From NCBI GenBank assembly GCA_011050675.1, contig DRFI01000020.1:124001-188000 (forward strand): DNA of 64,000 bases, written 5' to 3'. Below the pieces are notes generated by a model. That model had not been told where the DNA came from. It saw only the letters and a list, made by a program, of their open reading frames with translations, and ran no database searches. Positions 52,551 to 61,646 of this stretch are shown here, piece after piece (the stretch's first letter is position 1; every line of letters begins with the position of its first letter). This stretch comes from Maribacter sp. (lineage in GTDB: Bacteria > Bacteroidota > Bacteroidia > Flavobacteriales > Flavobacteriaceae). Both the position numbers and the translations under genes were made by a program.

Positions 52551-53052
52551 TAGTACTTCATTTTTAATTGTGCTCCGATTTATTTTATTGGTTCTAGTAC
52601 AGGTACTAGTATTCAATAAACTAAATTTTTTCGGTTATATAAATCCGTTAATTTATATTCTATTCCTTTATTGGTATCCTATCAAACAAAATAGAACTAC
52701 CTTTATTATTCTATGTTTTTTCTTAGGACTTTGCGTAGATATTTTTTCTGACACGCTTGCCATAAATGCAGCAGCTACCGTTACCATAGCTTATCTACGA
52801 CCAACCATTATGCGTTTTGTCTTTGGTGTCAATTATGAATTTCAAAGTTTTAAGTTAAACAACAGTACAAAGGCACAACAATTCACGTTTTTAGCGTTAT
52901 TGATTATAATACATCATTTGGTATACTTCACATTAGAAATTTTCAGCTTCTCTAACAGCTTGTTAATTTTGCGAAAAACACTAACAGTAGGTGTATCTAC
53001 ATTGATTTTGGGCATATTGTTCAGTACGTTATTCAGCAGTAAAAAAGAATGA
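52543..53052 (+). CDS. mreD: Rod-shape-determining protein MreD
   Basis: A 169-residue, strongly hydrophobic protein with about five transmembrane helices (for example LIVLRFILLVLVQVLVFNKL and a central FLGLCVDIFSDTLAINAAA). This is typical of MreD, which is short and poorly conserved. It works with MreC to stabilise the elongasome. It overlaps mreC by 8 bp and PBP2 by 4 bp (ATGA), so translation is coupled. The call rests mainly on position and hydropathy. Confidence 0.88.
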   Translation: MINSTSFLIVLRFILLVLVQVLVFNKLNFFGYINPLIYILFLYWYPIKQNRTTFIILCFFLGLCVDIFSDTLAINAAATVTIAYLRPTIMRFVFGVNYEFQSFKLNNSTKAQQFTFLALLIIIHHLVYFTLEIFSFSNSLLILRKTLTVGVSTLILGILFSTLFSSKKE

Positions 53053-54923
53053 GAAAAATTCTTTTATCATTAATTATAGTTGTCATCGCAATTACCTTTT
53101 TGGGAAGGCTATCCTATTTGCAAATATTTAGCTTTTCTGCAGAACAAGTTTTAGAAGATCCGGCGATAAAAGCTATTTATGACTACCCTGAACGCGGCTA
53201 TATTTATGACCGTAATGGACATCTTTTAGTTGGTAACGACCCCGCCTACGACGTCATGGTTATACCAAGAGAAGTTAAACCACTAGATACCTTAGAATTC
53301 TGTGGATTATTAGGCATTGACAAAGATAAATTCGTTGAAAAATTAAAAAAAGCTAGAGTATACTCCCCTCGACTACCTTCTGTATTGGTCCCTCAGCTCT
53401 CTAAGCAAGATTACGCCAAGCTGCAGGAAAAAATGCGTAAATACAAAGGTTTTTATATTCAGAAAAGGTCTTTACGTTATTACGACACCCCAAGTGCCGC
53501 TAACGTTCTTGGCTACATTAGTGAAGTTAACGAAGGTGATTTAGCTGTCAATAAATATTACGTTCAAGGTGAACTGAAAGGTAGAACTGGAGTTGAACGT
53601 TATTATGAGGATTTATTAAGAGGAAGAAAAGGAGTACAATATATTCAGAAAGATAGATTCAATAGAGATATTGGTCCCTATAAAAATGGAACAATAGACA
53701 CCCTTCCAGAACAAGGCAAACAAATAAGCATCACCATTGACAAAGCATTGCAAGAATATGGTGAATTATTAATGAACGGCAAAAGAGGTGGTATTGTTGC
53801 TCTAGAACCTGCTACGGGTGAAATTCTTTCAATGATTTCTGGACCTACTTATGACCCTGCGTTATTGGTAGGGCGTGAGCGTTCAAAAAATTACACTAAG
53901 CTTTATAACGATACAATTGCAAACCCTACGTGGGATCGCTCAATTCATGCTCAACAACCTCCGGGATCTCCTTTTAAAACGCTAAATGCATTAATTGCAT
54001 TACAAGAAGGTGTATTAGAGGAATCTAGCACTATTCAGTGCTACCATGGTTTTTATGTTGGAAAGAAAAAAAGAGGTTGTCACTGTGGTGGTGGATTACG
54101 CAATATGAATCAAGGTATATATCAATCATGTAATGCTTATTTTGCTGGAGCATTCAGAAAAATATATGAAAAATTTGAAACTACCGATGAAGGTATGGAT
54201 GTGTGGGAAAAACACATGCGTAGTTTTGGTCTAGGAGATTACCTTGGATATGATTTACCTTTTGGGCAAAAGGGACGTATACCAAGTAAAGAATACTACG
54301 ATAAATGGTATGGTGATAATAGATGGAGTTCTTCCTATATTATTTCAAATTCTATTGGGCAAGGTGAAATTTTAGCTACGCCTGTACAATTAGCAAATAT
54401 GACAGCAGCTATTGCTAATAGAGGACATTACTTTACACCGCATATTCTAAAGAAAATTGAAGGCAAAGATATTACAGAATCTAAATTTACCGAAGCTAAG
54501 CACACTACCATAGACCCTAAATATTTTGAACCAGTTGTTCAAGGTATGGCAGATGTTTACAGAAAAAGAGGTGGGACTGCATATTGGCTTCAAATACCAG
54601 ATATTGAAATAGCAGGTAAAACAGGTACTGCAGAAAATTTTACCAAAATTGATGGCGTACGTACTCAGTTGACAGACCACTCCGTTTTTGTTGCATTTGC
54701 ACCTGTTGACAATCCTAAAATAGCTATTGCCGTTTATATCGAAAATGGTTATTTCGGCTCTAGATATGCTGGTCATATAGCTACTCTTATGATAGAGAAA
54801 TATTTAAAAGGCGAAATCACCAGAACCGATCTTGAAAAAAGAATGCTAGAAAAAACATTAGAAGCAGAATACGCGAAACCCTACAGTGGGGAAGAGTTCA
54901 AAATTAACGAGCGTGTCTGGTAG
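53049..54923 (+). CDS. mrdA: Penicillin-binding protein 2 (class B transpeptidase)
   Basis: A 624-residue class B PBP. It has an N-terminal transmembrane helix (about 4-24), a PBP dimerisation domain (YPERGYIYDRNGHLLVGND and GRTGVERYYEDLLRGRKG), and the transpeptidase domain. The SxxK motif is in PPGSPFKTLNAL, SxN in YQSCNAYF and KTG in IAGKTGTAENF. It cross-links peptidoglycan during elongation, together with RodA. It is downstream of mreD (4-bp overlap) and upstream of rodA (an overlap of 11-38 bp depending on the rodA start). Confidence 0.95.
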   Translation: MRKILLSLIIVVIAITFLGRLSYLQIFSFSAEQVLEDPAIKAIYDYPERGYIYDRNGHLLVGNDPAYDVMVIPREVKPLDTLEFCGLLGIDKDKFVEKLKKARVYSPRLPSVLVPQLSKQDYAKLQEKMRKYKGFYIQKRSLRYYDTPSAANVLGYISEVNEGDLAVNKYYVQGELKGRTGVERYYEDLLRGRKGVQYIQKDRFNRDIGPYKNGTIDTLPEQGKQISITIDKALQEYGELLMNGKRGGIVALEPATGEILSMISGPTYDPALLVGRERSKNYTKLYNDTIANPTWDRSIHAQQPPGSPFKTLNALIALQEGVLEESSTIQCYHGFYVGKKKRGCHCGGGLRNMNQGIYQSCNAYFAGAFRKIYEKFETTDEGMDVWEKHMRSFGLGDYLGYDLPFGQKGRIPSKEYYDKWYGDNRWSSSYIISNSIGQGEILATPVQLANMTAAIANRGHYFTPHILKKIEGKDITESKFTEAKHTTIDPKYFEPVVQGMADVYRKRGGTAYWLQIPDIEIAGKTGTAENFTKIDGVRTQLTDHSVFVAFAPVDNPKIAIAVYIENGYFGSRYAGHIATLMIEKYLKGEITRTDLEKRMLEKTLEAEYAKPYSGEEFKINERVW

Positions 54924-56196
54924 AAGCATCTTAAAAAGAATTGATTGGCTAAGTGTCTTTATCTATATTGCACTTGTTTTTATTGGCTGGATCAATATAT
55001 ACTCTAGTACATTTACCGACGAACATAGTTCTATATTCGATTTTAGTACACTGTACGGCAAACAAATGTTTTTTATTGGTGTCAGTCTAGTTACTATAGT
55101 TATCATCCTAGCCCTTGAGGTAAATTTTTACGAACGCTTTTCTAGTTTGCTTTACCTAATGTCCATGGTATCCCTTCTTGGGTTATTTGTATTTGGGAAA
55201 ACAATTGCCGGTGCTACATCTTGGTACGACCTAGGTTTTTTCAATCTACAACCTTCGGAGTTAGCGAAAGTTGCCACTGCCCTAGCCCTTGCCAAATACC
55301 TCAGCGACATTCAAACAGATATTAAGCGAAGAAAAGATCAGCTATATGCGTTTCTAATAATACTTATTCCTGCAATATTAATTATTCCACAACCAGACCC
55401 AGGTAGCGCACTAGTATTCTTTGCAATGATATTTGTAATATTTAGAGAAGGCTTACCCCTTTTCTATTTAGTTATTCTATTAAGTCTTATTCTCGTATTT
55501 GTCATTACCCTTATGTATGGCACTGTATGGTTAATTATCGGTTTGGCTTTAATAATTATTATTTTATTCGCGTCAAAACGTAAAACTTTAAAAATACCCA
55601 TAATCCCTCTTAGTCTAATTAGTGTAGCTGTTATTCTATTCTCTTTATCAGTAAATTTTGTTTTCAATAATGTTTTTGAACAACGACACAGAGACCGTTT
55701 TGGACTATGGCTACGATTAGAAAAAGACCCTAACAAATTAGAGCAGATTAGAAAATCAATTGGATATAATACTTATCAATCTGAAAAGGCAATTGAATCT
55801 GGTGGCTTCTTTGGAAAAGGTTTTCTTGAAGGCACACGTACAAAAGGTGATTTTGTGCCTGAACAACACACAGATTACATTTTCAGTACCGTTGGTGAAG
55901 AATGGGGGTTTTTAGGAACTGCGACAGTTATTATACTATTTTCGGTATTATTCTTACGATTGATATCGCTAGCAGAACGACAGAAAAATGCGTTTGCCAG
56001 AATGTATGGCTACGGCGTTATTTCTGTTTTATTAATACACTACTTCATCAACATAGGTATGGTAATCGGCATTTTACCAACTATAGGTATTCCTTTACCT
56101 TTCTTTAGTTACGGTGGATCTGGACTATTATTCTTTACGATTTTACTCTTTATATTCTTACGATTGGATACTAACCGATTAAAAGAAAGTTTCTAA
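54913..56196 (+). CDS. rodA: Peptidoglycan glycosyltransferase RodA (SEDS family)
   Basis: A SEDS-family polymerase with about ten transmembrane helices. Recognisable pieces are WINIYSSTF, the conserved FFNLQPSELAKVATALALAK, PDPGSALVFFAMIFVIF, and near the end the IGILPTIGIPLPFFSYGGSG motif typical of FtsW/RodA. It polymerises glycan strands with PBP2. There is no ATG: GTG at 54913 gives an 11-bp overlap with PBP2, while GTG at 54886 would overlap 38 bp; I chose the shorter. It converges on the endonuclease gene with a 4-bp overlap. Confidence 0.94.
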   Translation: MSGRSILKRIDWLSVFIYIALVFIGWINIYSSTFTDEHSSIFDFSTLYGKQMFFIGVSLVTIVIILALEVNFYERFSSLLYLMSMVSLLGLFVFGKTIAGATSWYDLGFFNLQPSELAKVATALALAKYLSDIQTDIKRRKDQLYAFLIILIPAILIIPQPDPGSALVFFAMIFVIFREGLPLFYLVILLSLILVFVITLMYGTVWLIIGLALIIIILFASKRKTLKIPIIPLSLISVAVILFSLSVNFVFNNVFEQRHRDRFGLWLRLEKDPNKLEQIRKSIGYNTYQSEKAIESGGFFGKGFLEGTRTKGDFVPEQHTDYIFSTVGEEWGFLGTATVIILFSVLFLRLISLAERQKNAFARMYGYGVISVLLIHYFINIGMVIGILPTIGIPLPFFSYGGSGLLFFTILLFIFLRLDTNRLKESF

Positions 56197-57005
56197 AATT
56201 TCCAGCCAGTAGTATTTATACTTCCTTCAAAAGCATTTTGTTGTTTTTCTGGTAATTCCGAAAAAAAATCAATTCCTGTTTCTTTCTCAATATCATCTAT
56301 GGAGACTACGAAATCTCTCAAAGATGTAAATTGAGGTTTATTAGGTATCATAAAAGAAATGGAATATACCTTGTCTTCATTTTTGTGTGCTATTATCTTA
56401 TAAAAAACATCTGGCACATCAACATCCTCTTGCCCTATCTCTTTTAAGCCACTTTCTAATACGCCACCCGTAAATATATACAACACACCATACTTCTTTG
56501 CCCAACGTCTTGTCTGTTGTTCTAAATCGTTCCATACACCTCCATTGAACTCTCTATCTTGCGGACTTATGTTACTTGTGTAGAATGTTTCATTATATGC
56601 TTGCAATGAAAACCTACGGTCACCTGCAGGTACTAAATGTCCACGGTCATAACCCGACCCCTTATAATTACGCCAATCTGCTGATTTAGAAGAAACATAT
56701 GGGTCCTCTATAAAGTACGGTCGTTTTCTATCATCATATGTTAAATGACTTTTATCAAGAGTATACGCCACCCACTCTGCCTGTTCATATGGTTCATTAT
56801 ACGACAATGTAAAATATTCATGATTTACAATTTCGCCAGTAGTCGACGACGGAAGCAGCTCTTTCGGAAATTCATTTGAAATTGGTTCCTTATCACTATT
56901 TGAATATGTAGCCGGGGTATAAAAGTTTTCAAATAACCAAAATCCGACTACACAAAGTAGAATTAAAATACTATAAACAGTTCCATTTTTTTTACGGTAT
57001 GCCAT
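56193..57005 (-). CDS. DNA/RNA non-specific endonuclease (membrane-anchored)
   Basis: A 270-residue nuclease of the Endonuclease_NS (NucA/Serratia) family. An N-terminal hydrophobic helix (about 9-26) is a signal or membrane anchor. The catalytic motif is YDRGHLVPAGDRRFS (His in DRGH), followed by NETFYTSNISPQDREFNGGVWNDLE, which includes the metal-binding Asn. The family needs Mg2+ and cuts DNA and RNA without sequence preference. It would act outside the cytoplasm, for nucleotide scavenging or defence. It converges on rodA with a 4-bp overlap. Confidence 0.92.
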   Translation of the reverse strand: MAYRKKNGTVYSILILLCVVGFWLFENFYTPATYSNSDKEPISNEFPKELLPSSTTGEIVNHEYFTLSYNEPYEQAEWVAYTLDKSHLTYDDRKRPYFIEDPYVSSKSADWRNYKGSGYDRGHLVPAGDRRFSLQAYNETFYTSNISPQDREFNGGVWNDLEQQTRRWAKKYGVLYIFTGGVLESGLKEIGQEDVDVPDVFYKIIAHKNEDKVYSISFMIPNKPQFTSLRDFVVSIDDIEKETGIDFFSELPEKQQNAFEGSINTTGWKF

Positions 57006-57092
57006 GCGCCAAAATTACCGTAATTTTGTAAGATACAAGGTAATTTACCGACGAATACACCTAGTATTTAAAGACTAAACGAAAGGAATATT

Positions 57093-57554
57093 ATGATATT
57101 AACTTGGAAAGATATAATTCATTTTTCAGTAGATGGTAACCCTGAACCTGATAGAAGAGTTGAAAAAACAGAACAGGAATGGAAAGAAATCCTGACCTCT
57201 GAGCAGTTTAGAGTTACTCGAAAAAAAGGTACGGAAGCCCCACATTCTGGTGCATTATGTAGCGCCCATGAAGCTGGAAAATATGAATGTGTTTGTTGTA
57301 GCACGCCTTTATTCGATTCTACTATTAAGTTCGAATCTGGTACTGGGTGGCCAAGCTTTACTCAACCTATTAAAGAGAATGCGATAAAATACCATAAGGA
57401 TGTTTCATTTGGTATGGTCCGTGTAGAAGTTTTATGCAATACTTGCGATGCCCATTTAGGTCATATATTTCCTGATGGCCCAGAACCTAGCGGATTGCGT
57501 TACTGTATTAACTCTGAATCTATGCAATTAGAAAAGGAGGGGTCTAATGGCTAA
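57093..57554 (+). CDS. msrB: Peptide-methionine (R)-S-oxide reductase MsrB
   Basis: A 153-residue MsrB. It contains the zinc-binding CxxC pairs ECVCCSTPLFD and LCNTCDAHLGHIFPDGP, the FESGTGWPSFTQPI motif and the catalytic Cys in GLRYCINSESM. It reduces the R epimer of methionine sulfoxide in proteins. It has no signal peptide, so it acts in the cytoplasm. It is overlapped by msrA by 8 bp. An AAGGA sequence (part of GAAAGGAATA) lies about 8 bp before the ATG. Confidence 0.96.
   Translation: MILTWKDIIHFSVDGNPEPDRRVEKTEQEWKEILTSEQFRVTRKKGTEAPHSGALCSAHEAGKYECVCCSTPLFDSTIKFESGTGWPSFTQPIKENAIKYHKDVSFGMVRVEVLCNTCDAHLGHIFPDGPEPSGLRYCINSESMQLEKEGSNG
57534..57540 (+). promoter_or_regulatory. Shine-Dalgarno site (AAGGAGG) for msrA
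   Basis: AAGGAGG lies 6 nt upstream of the msrA ATG, inside the end of msrB. A full-length Shine-Dalgarno is rare in this phylum and fixes the overlapping start at 57547. Confidence 0.7.
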
Positions 57555-58086
57555 TATTAATTTAGAAATTGCCACCGTTGGTGGTGGATGTTTTTGGTGT
57601 ACCGAAGCGGTACTTCAAGAGGTAAAAGGCGTTCATAAAGTTGTCTCTGGGTATACTGGAGGGAAAGCCCCTGGCAGACCAACATATAGAGAAATTTGCT
57701 CTGGATTAACTGGTCATGCAGAGGTTGTACAAGTTTCTTTTGACCCATCGATTATATCTTATGAAGATATTCTTATCATTTTCATGACAACACACGACCC
57801 TACATCTTTAAACAGACAAGGTGCAGATGCAGGAACCCAATATCGTTCTGTAATTTATTATCATAATGATGCGCAACAGAAAAAGGCGAAAGTCGTTTTA
57901 GAAGAAATGCAAGCGGTTTACGAAAAGTCAATTGTAACCGAACTAAGTGCACTAGGTATTTTTTACGATGCAGAAGCAGATCACCAAGATTATTACAAGA
58001 ATAACTCAGAGCAGGGATATTGCCAAGTAGTTATTAATCCTAAATTGGCTAAACTTCGCCAATTGCATGCAGATAAGTTGCAATAA
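57547..58086 (+). CDS. msrA: Peptide-methionine (S)-S-oxide reductase MsrA
   Basis: A 179-residue MsrA. It has the active site GGGCFWCTEAVLQEVKGV (Cys in GCFWC), SGYTGGKAPGRPTYREIC, GHAEVVQVSFDP and AGTQYRSVIYYH. It reduces the S epimer of methionine sulfoxide in free and protein form. Together with msrB and the fRMsr-like gene at 48.5 kb, this window covers several forms of oxidised methionine. It overlaps msrB by 8 bp and is preceded by a strong Shine-Dalgarno. Confidence 0.97.
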   Translation: MANINLEIATVGGGCFWCTEAVLQEVKGVHKVVSGYTGGKAPGRPTYREICSGLTGHAEVVQVSFDPSIISYEDILIIFMTTHDPTSLNRQGADAGTQYRSVIYYHNDAQQKKAKVVLEEMQAVYEKSIVTELSALGIFYDAEADHQDYYKNNSEQGYCQVVINPKLAKLRQLHADKLQ

Positions 58087-58108
58087 AATAATTATAATTT
58101 TAAACAAC

Positions 58109-58146
58109 AAAAAACCCGCTACATAATATATGCAGCGGGTTTTTTT
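58109..58146. terminator. Bidirectional terminator between msrA and the tail-specific protease gene
   Basis: A stem of AAACCCGCT / AGCGGGTTT, extended by CATA / TATG across one mismatch, is flanked by a T-run on both strands (TTTTTTTAT on plus; TTTTTTGTTG on minus). It serves both convergent genes. Confidence 0.85.
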
Positions 58147-58160
58147 ATAACACTTTTATT

Positions 58161-60350
58161 CTAGTTCTTTACACTAGCCAGTTTACCTTGTTTAATATTG
58201 TTCATTTTCAAATCCTCTAAAACGTTTACCGCTTCTTCAACATAAACATCTTTTGCTAAATATTTATGCCATCTGTTACGTTTTTCACGTAATACAGAAT
58301 CTTTAGTAAATAGCTCTTCTTCATAACCTAAAGACTGAAATGTAAGTTTAGAATCATAATCAGTCAATCTTTTAAAGTAATCTGACTGTTCCTTATCCTT
58401 ATCCTTTTCTTCTTTATACACATCGAAGTTTAATGAAATTTCAGTCTCATCTTGTTCCGCCTTCAACCATTTTGCATTTTCTTCAATCAATTTAATTTGT
58501 TGACTAGAAGCCATTCTTTTCTTACTATCAGCAACGGTTTTTTCATAGTCAATATAACCATCCCAAATTTTATAATCAGCAGGTGTAATCTTATCCCATC
58601 CTAATGGATTAGACTGATCTCTTTCTCCTAAATCAATATAGCTATACCTGTCCGGCACAACAATATCACTCTTTACACCTTCTAACTGAGTGGAACCACC
58701 GTTAATTCTATAAAACTTCTGAGTTGTAATTTTTATAGCACCTAAATCTCCATGCTCATTACTACGCAGCATATTGTTCAACGGAATTACATTCTGTACC
58801 GTTCCTTTTCCAAAAGTCTGCTTACTACCAATTACGATTGCTCTCTTGTAATCTTGCATTGCAGCTGCTAAAATCTCTGAAGCCGACGCAGATAATTCGT
58901 TTACAAGAATTACTAATGGACCATCCCATTGAATTCTTTCATCTTTATCATCATATACATCTTTGCCTTTATCTTTTGACTGCACCTGTACTATTGGACC
59001 ATCTTTTATAAACAAACCAGCCATTTCAACAACAGTCTTTAAAGACCCACCTCCGTTATCACGTAAATCAAGAATAAGACCTTCCATGCCTTCCTCTTTT
59101 AAACGCTCTACTTCTTTGGCAACATCCGTTGCAGCATTTCTTTCACTATAATCATTGAAATCAACATAAAACTTTGGAAGGTTTATTATCCCAAATTTCT
59201 CTTGACCTTTAATAATATTTGCTGATTTCGCATAAGACTCTTCTAGTTCAACGACATCTCTTGTTAAAGAAACAACGTCTAAGGACCCATCTACCTTTCT
59301 AACCGTTAAATCAACGATAGTACCTTGAGCTCCTTTTATTAATTTAATAGCATCATCTAAACGCATACCAATAATATTGATCGGCTCTTCTCCGTTCTGA
59401 CCTACTTTGATAATTTCATCACCAACTTCTAATCGCTGATCTCTCCATACTGGACCACCAGAAATAATCTCAACTATTTTTGCTCCTTCAGATTTTTTCT
59501 GAAGTTTTGCTCCAATTCCTTCAAATTTACCAGACATGCTAGTATCAAACTTCTCTTTTTCTTCTGGAGCGAAATAAAATGTATGTGGATCAAATTCATC
59601 TACAATAGTATTGATGTACTGTACGAACCAATCTTTACGCTCCAAATCTTCAACAAAATCAAAGAATTCATCTAAAGTAGTTTCAGTAGATTTTCTAGAT
59701 TCTAATTCTGCTTCTTCAGGAGTATGAGCGCTATGGTCATGGTCATCATTTACTTTAACATTATCCAACACCTCTATCGTTTCGCCATTTTCATGCTTTT
59801 TAGTTGAAACAACTTCTTTCTCCATATGAGAAATTTTTGAATCATATGTCCCTAAGGTTGCATATTTCAATTGTTTTCTCCAACGTTCTTTAAGCTCTTC
59901 TCTATCTGCAGCAAAAGGCTCTTCATCATACTTAATACTAATACTTTCGTTTTCAGAATAATCAAAAGGTGTTTCTAAAACTTCCTTATAAATACCCTTA
60001 GCATCGCCCATACGTTGCATTAACCTTTCATATACTACATTGAAGAAAGTGATATCTGTATTTTTAATTTCATCATCAATCTGATATTTATACTTTTCAA
60101 ATTCAGCAATATCAGACGCTACAAAATATCTTTTAGTAGGATCTATTACATCAATAAAATCTTCAAAGACATGTACAGAAAAATCATCGTTAAGCACTTT
60201 AGGCTCATAATGTCCTTTTTCTAAAACATATGTAATTAAATCCAACAACAATTTATCTTTATCGTCATTTTCAAACGTTTTATTGGTAAAACTGCACGAT
60301 GCTACTGTTGCGAGCATTAATAACAGTACGTAGGCTAAATTTCTTTTCAT
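58161..60350 (-). CDS. Carboxy-terminal processing peptidase (Prc/Tsp, family S41)
   Basis: A 729-residue lipoprotein protease. ATG at 60350 gives MKRNLAYVLLLMLATVASC; a TTG at 60377 is less likely. It has an N-terminal helical domain (about 25-230), a PDZ domain (about 240-330, GKFEGIGAKLQ and GDEIIKVGQNG), the S41 protease core with GLILDLRDNGGGS and the catalytic ELSASASEI (Ser) and SKQTFGKGTVQ (Lys), and a C-terminal DUF3340-type region. It degrades misfolded or tagged periplasmic proteins and trims cell-wall enzymes. It converges on msrA, sharing a terminator. Confidence 0.93.
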   Translation of the reverse strand: MKRNLAYVLLLMLATVASCSFTNKTFENDDKDKLLLDLITYVLEKGHYEPKVLNDDFSVHVFEDFIDVIDPTKRYFVASDIAEFEKYKYQIDDEIKNTDITFFNVVYERLMQRMGDAKGIYKEVLETPFDYSENESISIKYDEEPFAADREELKERWRKQLKYATLGTYDSKISHMEKEVVSTKKHENGETIEVLDNVKVNDDHDHSAHTPEEAELESRKSTETTLDEFFDFVEDLERKDWFVQYINTIVDEFDPHTFYFAPEEKEKFDTSMSGKFEGIGAKLQKKSEGAKIVEIISGGPVWRDQRLEVGDEIIKVGQNGEEPINIIGMRLDDAIKLIKGAQGTIVDLTVRKVDGSLDVVSLTRDVVELEESYAKSANIIKGQEKFGIINLPKFYVDFNDYSERNAATDVAKEVERLKEEGMEGLILDLRDNGGGSLKTVVEMAGLFIKDGPIVQVQSKDKGKDVYDDKDERIQWDGPLVILVNELSASASEILAAAMQDYKRAIVIGSKQTFGKGTVQNVIPLNNMLRSNEHGDLGAIKITTQKFYRINGGSTQLEGVKSDIVVPDRYSYIDLGERDQSNPLGWDKITPADYKIWDGYIDYEKTVADSKKRMASSQQIKLIEENAKWLKAEQDETEISLNFDVYKEEKDKDKEQSDYFKRLTDYDSKLTFQSLGYEEELFTKDSVLREKRNRWHKYLAKDVYVEEAVNVLEDLKMNNIKQGKLASVKN

Positions 60351-60540
60351 AAAATTATCTTTTACTTTCCTTTTCAATATCTCCGAATTTGAGGGTTATT
60401 AGCGACAGCAATAGCCACTTAAACCCCTAAGGTAAAGAAAAAACCATGCCATTTATTGTGCTTAGAATTAATTTTTTGTTAAACGGCATTTCGGGCTTAT
60501 CATATTTAAAAACGTATTTTTACTACAGAAAGTATGTGTT

Positions 60541-61314
60541 ATGGAAAAACCCTTAATCTTAGTAACAAATGATGACGGCATTACCGCACCAGGCTTACGA
60601 ATGCTAATTTCTATCATGAAAAAAATAGGAGATGTAGTTGTGGTAGCTCCAGATAGTCCACAATCTGGCATGGGACATGCCATTACCCTAGATACCGCCC
60701 TATTTTCTAAGAAAATGAAAATTGACCTTGACAGCGATAATATTGATGAATATAGCTGTAGTGGAACCCCGGCGGATTGTGTGAAATTAGCTCTGCAGGA
60801 AATCTTACCTAAAAGACCAGATATTTGTGTTAGCGGTATAAACCATGGATCTAACTCTTCTATAAATGTAATTTACTCTGGCACCATGAGTGCTGCCGTT
60901 GAAGCAGGTATTGAAGGTATTCCCGCAATAGGTTTTTCATTATGCGATTACAATTGGGATGCAGATTTTACGCAGGCACAAGACTATATATACACCATAG
61001 TTACCCAAGCTTTGGAAAACGGAATTCCTAAAGGCACTGTATTTAACGTAAATATCCCTAAGCTTCTCAAAAGAGAAATTAAGGGCATTAAAGTTTGCAG
61101 ACAAGCAAAAGCTAACTGGAAAGAAAAGTTTGATAAACGTACCAACCCAATGGGTAAAGATTATTACTGGCTTACGGGTGAATTTGAATTATTGGACAAA
61201 GGCGAGGATACCGATGAATGGGCTTTGGCCAATGGTTATATTTCTGTGGTTCCAACCCAATTCGATTTAACCGCGCATCACGTAATTCAGGAGTTGAATA
61301 CGTGGGAATTTTAA
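60541..61314 (+). CDS. surE: 5'/3'-nucleotidase SurE
   Basis: A 257-residue SurE. It begins EKPLILVTNDDGITAPG with the metal Asp pair, and has VVAPDSPQSGMGHAI, CSGTPADCVKLAL and VSGINHGSNSSINVIYSGT. It removes phosphate from nucleoside monophosphates and is linked to stationary-phase survival. It is followed after 46 bp by a small membrane protein and lpxB, in the same direction. A probable role in nucleotide recycling. Confidence 0.95.
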   Translation: MEKPLILVTNDDGITAPGLRMLISIMKKIGDVVVVAPDSPQSGMGHAITLDTALFSKKMKIDLDSDNIDEYSCSGTPADCVKLALQEILPKRPDICVSGINHGSNSSINVIYSGTMSAAVEAGIEGIPAIGFSLCDYNWDADFTQAQDYIYTIVTQALENGIPKGTVFNVNIPKLLKREIKGIKVCRQAKANWKEKFDKRTNPMGKDYYWLTGEFELLDKGEDTDEWALANGYISVVPTQFDLTAHHVIQELNTWEF

Positions 61315-61360
61315 TAAAATACAATTCATAGATTATAATAATCACGCACAAATATTTTAA

Positions 61361-61645
61361 ATGAATACCAAAAAAGAAATCCTAATCGGTTTTATAGTAG
61401 GCATAATTGCCAATGCTATTGGCACTTTGTTATATATTCTTTTATTCTCAGAGTTAAGTATTGCTGAAACTTATAAAGCAGCCGTTGCTCAAGAACATGT
61501 TGGCAGTCTTTTGGCTTTGGGAGCCATTCTCAACTTAATTGCTTTTTTCGGTTTCCTGAAAATCAAAAGAGATCATAGAGCAAAAGGAGTTTTAATCGCT
61601 ACCATCTTAACCGCATTTGTAATTCTTTACTACAAAGTTTTTTAA
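61361..61645 (+). CDS. Small membrane protein, 94 aa
   Basis: A 94-residue protein with three hydrophobic helices: about 8-28 (LIGFIVGIIANAIGTLLYIL), about 47-64 (GSLLALGAILNLIAFFGF) and about 75-90 (VLIATILTAFVILYY). The loops are short and charged. No family recognised. It lies 46 bp after surE and 1 bp before lpxB, so it is probably part of that operon and may be involved in the envelope. Function unknown. Confidence 0.7.
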   Translation: MNTKKEILIGFIVGIIANAIGTLLYILLFSELSIAETYKAAVAQEHVGSLLALGAILNLIAFFGFLKIKRDHRAKGVLIATILTAFVILYYKVF

Positions 61646-61646
61646 A

